From an uncultured Novosphingobium sp. (GTDB taxonomy: Bacteria; Pseudomonadota; Alphaproteobacteria; Sphingomonadales; Sphingomonadaceae): 7,740 bases of DNA. Positions 1 through 6,073 of this stretch are shown here, in pieces. The notes under the pieces were generated by a model, which had not been told where the DNA came from, ran no database searches, and saw nothing but the letters and a program-made list of their open reading frames with translations. The position numbers and the translations under genes were made by a program. The DNA is taken from assembly GCA_938005655.1 (NCBI GenBank), contig CALLNA010000002.1:1-7740 (forward strand), given 5' to 3'. Each line of letters opens with the position of its first letter. The stretch's first letter is position 1.

Positions 1-512
1 ACCGGCCCGCCGACCGCGTCCAGCAGCCGGCCCGCCCGCGCGACCTGCCGCAGGTCATGCCGGCGGTGGAGCGCGGCCTGCGCGACATCGCCGCGGCCGA
101 CCGCCGGTTCGACGCCTTCGCCTTCCTCGAAGGGGCCAAGGGCGCCTACCGCATGATCCTCGAAGCCTTCTGGCGCGGCGACAAGGCGGAGCTGGCCCAG
201 CTCTGCGACCGCGACGTCCACGAAGCCTTCGCCAGCGCCATCGATGCGCGTCTCGCCGCCGGCGAGACGCTGGAGAACCGCCTGGTCCGCATCGACGAGG
301 CGACGATCGTCGCCGCGTCCTACGACGCGCCGCTCGCCCGGATCACGATCGGCTTCGTCGCCGACATCGCCGCGGTGACGCGCGATGCGGACGGCAACGT
401 GATCGCCGGCTCGCTCGACGACGCGGTCGAGGCGCGCGACGCCTGGACCTTCAGCCGGAACGTCACCTCGACGGACCCGGACTGGCTGCTCGACGAAACC
501 GACGAGGGCTGA
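1..512 (+). CDS. Tim44/TimA-like domain protein, 3' portion (5' end outside window)
   Basis: The frame is open from the first base (first full codon at 3) to TGA at 510-512, giving 169 visible residues; the true start lies upstream. The protein carries the C-terminal Tim44-like domain: a GAKGAYRMILEAFWRGD stretch, then an AFASAIDAR segment, a beta-rich ARITIGFVADI region, an RDADGNVIAG turn, and the ending WTFSRNVTSTDPDWLL. This DxWTF-R-S-DP-W ending is characteristic of bacterial Tim44-domain proteins. In mitochondria the domain tethers the import motor to the membrane; the bacterial relatives are putative membrane-associated adaptors without a firmly established role. The N-terminal membrane anchor expected for the family would be outside the window. 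The stop lies 4 bases before the mltA GTG, so the two are probably co-transcribed. Family assignment is firm; function is inferred only from the family. Confidence 0.88.
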   Translation, partial: RPADRVQQPARPRDLPQVMPAVERGLRDIAAADRRFDAFAFLEGAKGAYRMILEAFWRGDKAELAQLCDRDVHEAFASAIDARLAAGETLENRLVRIDEATIVAASYDAPLARITIGFVADIAAVTRDADGNVIAGSLDDAVEARDAWTFSRNVTSTDPDWLLDETDEG

Positions 513-516
513 TGCC

Positions 517-1755
517 GTGATCCGGGGGGGCGGGTGCAGGCTGGCCTTGCTTGCCGGACTGGCCATGCTCGCGTTCCCGGCGCGCGCCCAGACCCAAACC
601 TCGCCCGAGCTTCCGCCGCTCGCCGCTCCATCGCCGCCTATCGCTCCGCCGCCCGCGGGCGCGGCGCAGCTCGGCGTCGTTCCGGGGCCGCCGCTCGGAA
701 GCCTCGACCTTGCCGGGCCGAACGGGGTCAAGGCCGACCTTGCGCTGGTCTCCTTCCGTGAAAGCTGCCCCAAGCTGCTCAAGCGCGACGACGTCAGCGG
801 CCTGACCCGGCCCGAAGACTGGGCCGAGGTCTGCGAGCTGGCCGAGACCTGGCCCGAGCCCGACGCCGCGCGGTTCTTCGCGCTGTGGTTCGAGACCGCC
901 GTGGTCGGCGACGGCAAGGCCTTCGTCACCGGCTATTACGAGCCCGAGATCGCCGGCTCGCGCACCCACGAGCCGGGCTTCGACGTGCCGGTCTATGCCC
1001 CGCCGCCGGACCTGGTCCGCGCCTGGCCGGCCGAGATGCCCGAGGCCGAGCGGGTCGGGCGTCCGCCGCTCGGCCGCTACGACGAGAGCGGGGCCTTCGT
1101 GCCCTATTACGACCGCGCCGCGATCGAGGACGGGGCCCTGGCGAACAGGGGCCTGGAGATCGCCTGGGCGGCCGATCCGGTCGAGTTCTTCTTCCTCCAG
1201 ATCCAGGGCTCGGGCCGCCTGCGCGCGCCCGATGGCTCGGTGATGCGGATCGGCTATGCCGGGCAGAACGGGCGCGACTACGTGGCGCTCGGCGGCCTGA
1301 TGCGCGAGCGCGGCCTGATCGGCGAGGGCGAGGGGCAGTACCCCGGCTCGATGCAGGGCATCATGCGCTTCCTGCGTGAGCGGCCCGAGGAAGGCCGGGC
1401 GCTGATGCGCGAGAACCAGAGCTGGGTCTTCTTCCGCGAGCTGACCGGCGACGGCCCCCTGGGCGCGCTCGGCGTGCCGGTCCGGCCCCGGGCCAGCGTC
1501 GCGGCGGACCCGATGTTCGTTCCGCTCGGCGCGCCGGTCTGGCTCGACCTCGACCGGCCCGAGGCGAACGGCCTGTGGATCGCCCAGGATACCGGCGGCG
1601 CGATCAAGGGCGCCAACCGCTTCGACAGCTTCTGGGGCGCGGGCGAGCAGGCCCGCACCGTGGCCGGCGGGATGAGCGGGCGCGGCCGGGCCGTGCTGTT
1701 GCTGCCGCTCGGCACCCTGGCGCGGCTGCACGCGCCCCCGCCGCCCGAGGAATGA
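517..1755 (+). CDS. mltA: Membrane-bound lytic murein transglycosylase A (MltA) family protein
   Basis: This 412-residue protein should cleave the MurNAc-GlcNAc bond of peptidoglycan with formation of 1,6-anhydro-MurNAc, acting in the periplasm. The GTG start at 517 is chosen because GAGGG at 504-508 lies 8 bases upstream and because it supplies a Sec signal peptide: basic start, hydrophobic core at residues 9-21, likely cleavage after ARA at residue 24. A proline/alanine-rich linker follows (residues 26-60). The MltA domain shows GYYEPE (139-144) and QIQGSGR (228-234). The C-terminal 3D (three-aspartate) domain shows QDTGGAIKGANRFDSFWG with Asp358 and Asp370; the latter aligns by motif with what I recall as the catalytic Asp of E. 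coli MltA. No lipobox cysteine is present, unlike the E. coli outer-membrane lipoprotein; Cys7 lies before the hydrophobic core. The stop overlaps the smr start as ATGA. Confidence 0.93.
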   Translation: MIRGGGCRLALLAGLAMLAFPARAQTQTSPELPPLAAPSPPIAPPPAGAAQLGVVPGPPLGSLDLAGPNGVKADLALVSFRESCPKLLKRDDVSGLTRPEDWAEVCELAETWPEPDAARFFALWFETAVVGDGKAFVTGYYEPEIAGSRTHEPGFDVPVYAPPPDLVRAWPAEMPEAERVGRPPLGRYDESGAFVPYYDRAAIEDGALANRGLEIAWAADPVEFFFLQIQGSGRLRAPDGSVMRIGYAGQNGRDYVALGGLMRERGLIGEGEGQYPGSMQGIMRFLRERPEEGRALMRENQSWVFFRELTGDGPLGALGVPVRPRASVAADPMFVPLGAPVWLDLDRPEANGLWIAQDTGGAIKGANRFDSFWGAGEQARTVAGGMSGRGRAVLLLPLGTLARLHAPPPPEE

Positions 1756-2351
1756 AACGCCCCGGAAGGCCGCTGAGCCCCGACGAGGCGGAGCTGTGGA
1801 AGCGCGTCGCCGCGACGGTGACCCCGATGCGCGGCCGCAGGAAACCTCCCCGGGGCGGGGAGGGCGACCAGCCGCAGGCTGATGGAGGGGGAGCGCCTCT
1901 TGGCGCATCGCCGCCCAAGCGCGTCAAGCCGATCGCCCCCGCCGCCACCCGCGCCGCGGGCGGTCCCCCGCCTCGTTCCGGGGACGTCCGCCCGCTGGAC
2001 CGGAGCACCCTCGACTCCTCCTGGGACCGCAAGCTCGGCCGGGGCGTGGTCCAGCCCGACTTCACCCTCGACCTCCACGGTCATACGCTCGATTCGGCCC
2101 ATGCCCGGCTCGACCACGGCCTGACCCAGGCGCTGGCCCAGGGCGCGCGGGTGTTGTTGCTGATCACCGGCAAGCCGCGCCCGAGCGACGACCACGCCTC
2201 GCGCGGGGCGCGGCGCGGGGTGATCCGGGCCAAGGTGCTCGACTGGCTGGCGGCGGGCGCCCACGCCGGCAGGATCGCGGCGGTAAGGCCGGCCCATCCG
2301 CGCCACGGCGGGGCGGGGGCGCTCTATATCGTGCTGAAGCGGGGCCGGTAG
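1752..2351 (+). CDS. Smr (small MutS-related) domain protein
   Basis: This is a 199-residue protein with a short conserved N-terminal region (SPDEAELWKRV), a disordered Pro/Gly/Ala-rich linker (about 30-85), a conserved STLDSSWDRKL segment, and a C-terminal Smr domain (about 100-197). The domain has LDLHGHT with Asp107 and His109 (the DxH motif linked to nuclease activity in Smr proteins), an LLLITGKP core strand, and the closing HGGAGALYI motif beginning at His185. Smr domains occur in MutS2 and in stand-alone Smr proteins, some of which cleave RNA at stalled ribosomes; the target of this alphaproteobacterial type is not known to me. ATG at 1752 overlaps the mltA stop (ATGA), indicating translational coupling. 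Linker residues 32-52 are encoded by a hairpin-rich stretch with atypical codons (see the repeat entry). Domain call is firm; substrate unknown. Confidence 0.92.
   Translation: MKRPGRPLSPDEAELWKRVAATVTPMRGRRKPPRGGEGDQPQADGGGAPLGASPPKRVKPIAPAATRAAGGPPPRSGDVRPLDRSTLDSSWDRKLGRGVVQPDFTLDLHGHTLDSAHARLDHGLTQALAQGARVLLLITGKPRPSDDHASRGARRGVIRAKVLDWLAAGAHAGRIAAVRPAHPRHGGAGALYIVLKRGR
1845..1906. repeat. Palindromic repeat-like insertion inside smr
   Basis: Three perfect stem-loops follow one another: CCTCCCC/GGGGAGG (1845-1851 with 1857-1863, loop GGGGC), CAGCC/GGCTG (1869-1873 with 1877-1881, loop GCA) and GCGCC/GGCGC (1893-1897 with 1902-1906, loop TCTT). The first five bases CCTCC can alternatively pair with GGAGG at 1884-1888, closing a larger structure around the second hairpin. 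The stretch encodes smr residues 32-52 in frame. It uses CCT, GCT, GAT, GGA, GGA, CCT, CTT and GCA, whereas surrounding codons nearly all end in G or C. The layout resembles dispersed palindromic elements I recall from sphingomonad and related genomes, but a genome-wide copy count is needed. Exact borders are uncertain. Confidence 0.55.
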
Positions 2352-2404
2352 CGCACCGGCTGCTCCGACCTAGCGCCCCACCTGCCCTTGATCGAATCCT
2401 CACC

Positions 2405-2515
2405 CGTCATGCTGAACTTGTTTCAGCATCCATGGCGCGCCCGTGCCGACAGGACGACGGTTGCGGGAAACGGCAGGCGTTGCACCATGGACCCTGAAAC
2501 GAGTTCAGGGTGACG
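2405..2515. repeat. REP-like paired palindromic repeat between convergent smr and aroC
   Basis: Two 31-base arms (2405-2435 and 2485-2515) are inverted copies of each other, matching at 26 of 31 positions, separated by 49 bases. Each arm is also a hairpin by itself: ATGCTGAA/TTCAGCAT (2409-2416 with 2422-2429, loop CTTGT) and ACCCTGAA/TTCAGGGT (2491-2498 with 2504-2511, loop ACGAG). Both arms have CCATGG on the inner side. Four of the five differences between arms form two compensated base pairs, so each hairpin stays perfect. The core is of a kind I know as highly repeated in Sphingomonas-related genomes. It lies between the ends of two convergent genes, so it could also protect mRNA 3' ends or limit read-through; neither hairpin is followed by a T-tract, so it is not a standard intrinsic terminator. 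Confidence 0.8.
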
Positions 2516-2571
2516 ATCAAGGGACGGATGGTTCAATAATAGGGTGACAATGAGGGAACGGGTGGTTCAAT
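2508..2571. repeat. Degenerate tandem direct repeat, 34-bp period
   Basis: Two 30-base copies (2508-2537 and 2542-2571) match at 25 of 30 positions, both beginning GGGTGAC and ending GGTTCAAT. The first copy starts inside the right arm of the palindromic repeat, so the edge of that element appears to have been duplicated and to have diverged. The remainder of the 2352-2602 intergenic region holds no convincing gene. A short palindrome AGCCTC-TT-GAGGCT (2583-2596) sits just beyond the aroC stop. Confidence 0.6.
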
Positions 2572-2602
2572 CGGGATCGGACAGCCTCTTGAGGCTCCAC
2601 AT

Positions 2603-3691
2603 CTAGCGCCCGGTCTGCCCCCGGTGCAGCAGCTTGTGGTCTGCCAGCACCAGCGCCATCATCGCCTCGACCACCGGCGCGCCGCGGATGCCGACGCAGG
2701 GGTCGTGACGGCCCTTGGTGCGGATCTCGGTCGCCTCGCCCTCTCGGGTAACGGTTTCCACGGGCGTCAGGATCGAGCTGGTCGGCTTGAAGGCGACGCG
2801 CACCACCACCGGCTGCCCGGTCGAGATGCCGCCGGCGATCCCGCCCGCGTGGTTGTCGAGGAATTCGGGGCCGCCCGCGCTGCCCGGCCGCATCGGGTCG
2901 GCGTTCTGCTCGCCGGTCAGGCGCGCGGCGGCGAAGCCGTCGCCGATCTCGACGCCCTTGACCGCGTTGATCCCCATCATCGCCGCGGCGAGGTCGGCGT
3001 CGAGCTTGCCGTAGAGCGGCGCGCCCCAGCCGGCGGGCACGCCGCTGGCCACGCATTCCACCACCGCGCCGAGCGAGGAGCCGGCCAGCCGCGCCTCGTC
3101 GACCAGCTTCTCCCACCGCTTGGCCGCCTCGGCGTCGGGGCAGAAGAAGGGGTTGTTGCCGATCTCGTCGAAGTCGAACTGGTCGGGATCGATCGCGTCG
3201 CCGCCGATCTCGGCGACGTAGGCGTAGATCTTCACCTCCGGGATCACCAGCCGCGCGACCCCGCCGGCCGCGACCCGCGCCGCCGTCTCGCGCGCCGAGC
3301 TGCGCCCGCCGCCGCGATAGTCGCGAAAGCCGTACTTGGCGTCGTAGGCATAGTCGGCATGGCCCGGGCGATAGGCCTTGGCGACCTCCGAATAGTCCTT
3401 GGAGCGCTGGTCGACGTTCTCGATCATCAGGCTGATCGGCGTGCCGGTGGTGCGTTGGATTCCATCGGGGGCCTCGAACACGCCGGAGAGGATCTTCACC
3501 GCGTCGGGCTCCTGCCGCTGCGTGGTGAACTTCGACTGGCCCGGCCGCCGCGCGTCGAGATAGGGCTGGAGGTCCGCCTCGCTCAGCGCCAGCCCCGGCG
3601 GGCAGCCGTCGACCACCGCGCCCAGCGCGGGTCCGTGGCTCTCGCCCCAGGTGGTGAAGCGCAGCAGGCGGCCGAAGATGTTGACGCTCAT
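2603..3691 (-). CDS. aroC: Chorismate synthase
   Basis: The 362-residue protein converts 5-enolpyruvylshikimate-3-phosphate to chorismate, the last step of the shikimate pathway, using reduced FMN in the cytoplasm. The start MSVNIFG and the first signature WGESHGPALGAVVDGCPPG (from residue 15) are typical. The second signature GGGRSSARETAARVAAGG lies at 127-144, followed further on by NHAGGIAGGISTGQP and the C-terminal RHDPCVGIR motif (about 328-336). His19 and His111 match the two histidines implicated in catalysis in the family. Length is normal for a bacterial monofunctional enzyme, and no NADPH:flavin reductase domain is fused. It is transcribed alone, divergent from the ArsC-like gene (77-bp gap) and convergent with smr. 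No strong Shine-Dalgarno is visible before the ATG. Identification is secure. Confidence 0.98.
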   Translation of the reverse strand: MSVNIFGRLLRFTTWGESHGPALGAVVDGCPPGLALSEADLQPYLDARRPGQSKFTTQRQEPDAVKILSGVFEAPDGIQRTTGTPISLMIENVDQRSKDYSEVAKAYRPGHADYAYDAKYGFRDYRGGGRSSARETAARVAAGGVARLVIPEVKIYAYVAEIGGDAIDPDQFDFDEIGNNPFFCPDAEAAKRWEKLVDEARLAGSSLGAVVECVASGVPAGWGAPLYGKLDADLAAAMMGINAVKGVEIGDGFAAARLTGEQNADPMRPGSAGGPEFLDNHAGGIAGGISTGQPVVVRVAFKPTSSILTPVETVTREGEATEIRTKGRHDPCVGIRGAPVVEAMMALVLADHKLLHRGQTGR

Positions 3692-3768
3692 GCAGCGGCG
3701 TTTGTCGCGGTTTGGCGGAAAAGTCTATGGGCTGGCGATTGCCGCGCGCTCCGGCTAGGAACCGGGGC

Positions 3769-4119
3769 ATGACGATCACGCTCTACGGCATCCCCAATTG
3801 CGACACGGTGAAGAAGGCGCGCGCCTGGCTGGACGGCAAAGGCATCGCCTACCAGTTCCACGACTACAAGAAGGCGGGGGCCGACCCCGCCAAGCTGGCC
3901 GAATGGCAGCGGCAGGCCGGGTGGGAGAAGGTCATCAACCGCGCCGGCACGACCTTCCGCAAGCTGCCCGAGGCCGACAAGGACGGGCTGGACGCGGCCA
4001 AGGCGGTCTCGGTGATGGCGGCCAACCCCAGCACGATCAAGCGGCCGATCGTCGAATATCCGGGCGGGCTGCTGGTCGGCTTCAGGCCCGAGGAATGGGA
4101 CGCCGCGCTCAGCGGGTGA
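3769..4119 (+). CDS. ArsC/YffB-like thioredoxin-fold reductase family protein
   Basis: The product is 116 residues with an ArsC-family thioredoxin fold: N-terminal strand and active-site loop LYGIPNCDTVKKA with Cys11, the FHDYKK segment, INRAGTTFRKL, and IKRPI (Arg92) followed by a glycine-rich strand ending in GF. The pattern matches E. coli YffB-type proteins rather than arsenate-detoxifying ArsC, and no ars genes are nearby. Cys11 is the only cysteine, so any redox cycle would need glutathione or another partner thiol. The start at 3769 is preferred over an in-frame ATG at 3712 because AGGA at 3757-3760 is 8 bases upstream and homologues begin at this MTITLYG position; the extra 19 residues of the longer form look unrelated. 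Its last 11 bases overlap the end of the opposing NTF2-like gene. Physiological substrate unknown. Confidence 0.9.
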   Translation: MTITLYGIPNCDTVKKARAWLDGKGIAYQFHDYKKAGADPAKLAEWQRQAGWEKVINRAGTTFRKLPEADKDGLDAAKAVSVMAANPSTIKRPIVEYPGGLLVGFRPEEWDAALSG

Positions 4120-4504
4120 AGAACTCGGCCGCGGCGGCGGTGTCGAGGTATTCCTTCACGGCGGCGATCTTCCCGTCGCGGAAGGCGAACAGGTAGTGAT
4201 AGGCGTTGCGGTAATGCCGCCCGTCCGCCGTCGTGCCGCTGGTGACGGCCTCGATCGCGACGCGGTCGTCCTCCGCCGTAACCGCGCCGAATTCCACGCT
4301 CGCGCCGCCGACGAAGATGCTGGGCGTCGCCATGTAGGCGACGATCTCGGCCCTGGAGCGGGTGCCGGCATAGGCGAAGAGGCGCGGGGTGCCGGCGGTC
4401 CAGTAGGTCGCCTCCGCGTGCAGCAGGTCGGCGATCGGGCCGGGATCGTGCCGGGCCGAAGCTTCGAGGAAGGCCCTGGCGGCCTGCTTGTTGGCTTCGC
4501 TCAT
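4109..4504 (-). CDS. NTF2/SnoaL-like small protein
   Basis: The product is 131 residues with the cone-shaped NTF2-like fold signature: an N-terminal helix (ANKQAARAFLEASARHD), a DLLHAEATYW strand region, and a C-terminal sheet with DGRHYRNAYHYLFAFRDGK and IAAVKEYLDT. The YRN-YH-F-RDGKI-EYLDT pattern is typical of SnoaL-like/ketosteroid-isomerase-like proteins, a superfamily with both enzymes (isomerases, hydrolases, cyclases) and non-catalytic binders, so no reaction can be assigned. There is no signal peptide; it should be cytoplasmic. The ATG at 4502-4504 overlaps the stop of the upstream membrane protein (ATGA), and AAGGA (plus-strand 4511-4515) sits 6 bases before it inside that gene, so the two are translationally coupled. 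Its 3' end overlaps the opposing ArsC-like gene by 11 bases. Confidence 0.85.
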   Translation of the reverse strand: MSEANKQAARAFLEASARHDPGPIADLLHAEATYWTAGTPRLFAYAGTRSRAEIVAYMATPSIFVGGASVEFGAVTAEDDRVAIEAVTSGTTADGRHYRNAYHYLFAFRDGKIAAVKEYLDTAAAAEFFTR

Positions 4505-5979
4505 GGCATTTCCTTCGGGACGTAGAACCGGCCCGAGACGCCGACGCGGGCGAGCCGGTAGTAGCGGTCGAGCGCGGCGAACACGTCGTCGTCGAAATTG
4601 ACGAAGCGCGGCGGATAGGCCTGGACCCCGGGCGGGTCGTTGGGAGTACGCGCCGGCAGGTCGCTGATCTGGACCACGGCGACCTCGCGGCGGGCGAGCA
4701 TCCCGGTCAGGGTGTCTTTGGGCAGGCGGCCGAAGCGCATCTCCTGGGTGGCGTTGAAGCTGTCGTAGAGCATCGGCTTGCCGCTGCGCAGGCAGAGAAG
4801 CTGCGACTGGCAGACGACCGGGCCGGTGCGGGCCGCCAGCCAGGCCCGGTCCTCGCGGAACAGCCGGGCGCGGTCGGCCATGTCGCCGGCCAGGTCGACG
4901 CCGAAGCGGCCCAGCGCCTCGGGCGCGAAGAACAGCGCCCCGGCATTGGCGAGCAGGGCGAACAGCGCGAGCATCCGGGGGCCGAAGCCGCGCTCGCGCA
5001 GCTCGACGGCGGCGAGGCCGGCGCCGATGGCCAGCGCGATCGAGAGGTCGAAGAAGACGTTGATGTCGGTCCCCGCCCCGCCGCTCCACGCCGCGCCGAG
5101 TGCGATGGCGGCGATCAGGTAGGCGAGGATCAGCCCCGCCGGCCGCCGCCGCCGCGCGGCGTAGAGCCCGGCGCCGACCACTGCGATCGGCGCCTGGTAG
5201 CGGCCGAGGATCTCGACGGTGAAGAGAAAGGCGCGGTCGACCTCCCAGGTCCGCGGGGCGAGGATCATCGTAAAGGGCGCCGATCCGGCGCAGGCGTAGA
5301 GCAGCCCCGCGGCGAGCGCCGCCAGGGCGATCCCGCCGGCGAACCACGCGGCGCGCGTCCGGCCCGTGCCGCGCAGCAGCAGGTCGGCGGTGATCAGCAG
5401 CGGGACCAGGACCAGGTTGTGCTTGATCAGGACGCTGACCGCGACGAGCCCGGCGGCGAGCAGGGTCCGCCGCGCGCTCGGCGCTCCGCCCAGGTGAACC
5501 GCCAAGGCCCAGGTGGCGAAGGCCTGCCCGAGGAGCTGGGGGTCGTTCATCCCGAGATAGTCGACGGCGAAGGCCGCGAACAGCAGGACGCAGGTGGCGA
5601 TCGCCAGCCAGCGCTCCCACCGCCCGCCGCCCGCCGAACGGACGATCGCCCCGCAGGCCCCGGCGATGGCCGCCAGCGCGGCCAGCGAGACCAGCCGTCC
5701 GGCCAGCACCGGATCGCCCACTACTTTGCCCAGCGCGCCGACCAGGTAGAACGACAGCGGCGGATAGTTGTTGGCGAAGAAGGGTGAATAGCCGGAATAG
5801 AGCGGCAGCCCGGCCAGGGCGCGAAGCTGGAAGTAGCCGTTCCAGCCTTCGTTGAAGTCGATCTCGAAGTCGAAGAAGGCGCGGATCAGCGGATAGAGCG
5901 CGAGCACCAGCGCCAGGCCGAGGAGGGCGAGGACCGCGGTGCGGAAGGGGCCGGATCGTGCGTCTGCCTGGCTGTTCAC
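4501..5979 (-). CDS. Polytopic membrane glycosyltransferase, GT-C (ArnT/PMT-like) type
   Basis: The product is 492 residues and strongly hydrophobic. One membrane helix lies at about residues 14-33, followed by a periplasmic loop with FEIDFNEGWNGY (Asp41, Glu44), then NNYPPLSFYLVGAL (70-83); this acidic first loop plus YPP-LYY-like motif is typical of GT-C enzymes that use polyprenyl-phosphate sugars. Several more helices follow to about residue 355, with an Arg-rich cytoplasmic turn (ARRRRPAG). A soluble C-terminal domain of about 120 residues (GPVVCQSQLLCLRSGKPMLYD onward, in two parts) resembles the periplasmic tail of such proteins. The start is GTG at 5977-5979, supported by GGAGG (plus-strand 5987-5991) 7 bases upstream. 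The sugar donor and acceptor cannot be told. The gene is coupled to the NTF2-like gene; ubiG lies 94 bp upstream on the same strand. Confidence 0.8.
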   Translation of the reverse strand: MNSQADARSGPFRTAVLALLGLALVLALYPLIRAFFDFEIDFNEGWNGYFQLRALAGLPLYSGYSPFFANNYPPLSFYLVGALGKVVGDPVLAGRLVSLAALAAIAGACGAIVRSAGGGRWERWLAIATCVLLFAAFAVDYLGMNDPQLLGQAFATWALAVHLGGAPSARRTLLAAGLVAVSVLIKHNLVLVPLLITADLLLRGTGRTRAAWFAGGIALAALAAGLLYACAGSAPFTMILAPRTWEVDRAFLFTVEILGRYQAPIAVVGAGLYAARRRRPAGLILAYLIAAIALGAAWSGGAGTDINVFFDLSIALAIGAGLAAVELRERGFGPRMLALFALLANAGALFFAPEALGRFGVDLAGDMADRARLFREDRAWLAARTGPVVCQSQLLCLRSGKPMLYDSFNATQEMRFGRLPKDTLTGMLARREVAVVQISDLPARTPNDPPGVQAYPPRFVNFDDDVFAALDRYYRLARVGVSGRFYVPKEMP

Positions 5980-6073
5980 GCCGCTTCCTCCGGGGCCGCT
6001 CGCTCAATGGGGAGAAAACGGCCTTGAGACAAGCCGGGATGACCCGAACATGAACGGAAAAAACGGAAGCGCG

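Noticed and set aside
463..1908. Long minus-strand open frame (481 codons) opposite mltA
   Set aside because: It is a shadow produced by G/C-ending codons of mltA; its translation is low-complexity Arg/Ala/Gly/Pro with no domain, whereas the plus strand has clear MltA motifs.
2530..2575. GGTTCAAT motifs suggesting a tRNA T-arm or tRNA remnant
   Set aside because: No acceptor, anticodon or D-arm pairing can be built around either copy; they are simply the ends of the tandem repeat.
2583..2596. AGCCTC-TT-GAGGCT palindrome as an intrinsic terminator for aroC
   Set aside because: The stem is short (five pairs with a CAAG loop) and is not followed by a T-tract on the minus strand, so a terminator call is not supported.
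3712..3768. Upstream ATG giving a 19-residue longer ArsC-like protein
   Set aside because: It has no ribosome binding site, the extra residues do not fit the family, and ATG 3769 has AGGA at the right distance.
3692..3768. Promoter elements in the aroC/ArsC-like divergent spacer
   Set aside because: Candidates such as TTTGTC and TCTATG with a 17-base spacer match the consensus too poorly to annotate.
2624..3772. Plus-strand open frame of 382 codons opposite aroC
   Set aside because: It is antisense to an unmistakable chorismate synthase, and its translation shows no family signature.
4109..6007. Single 632-codon minus-strand frame that would fuse an N-terminal half to the NTF2-like protein
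   Set aside because: The upstream part is an out-of-frame, Arg-rich reading of the glycosyltransferase gene. The NTF2-like protein has its own ATG with a good Shine-Dalgarno.
6058..6063. Six-A run (T-tract on the minus strand) after ubiG as a terminator
   Set aside because: Only a weak CGAC/GTCG hairpin lies upstream, it overlaps the end of the ubiG coding sequence, and the T-tract is too far from it.
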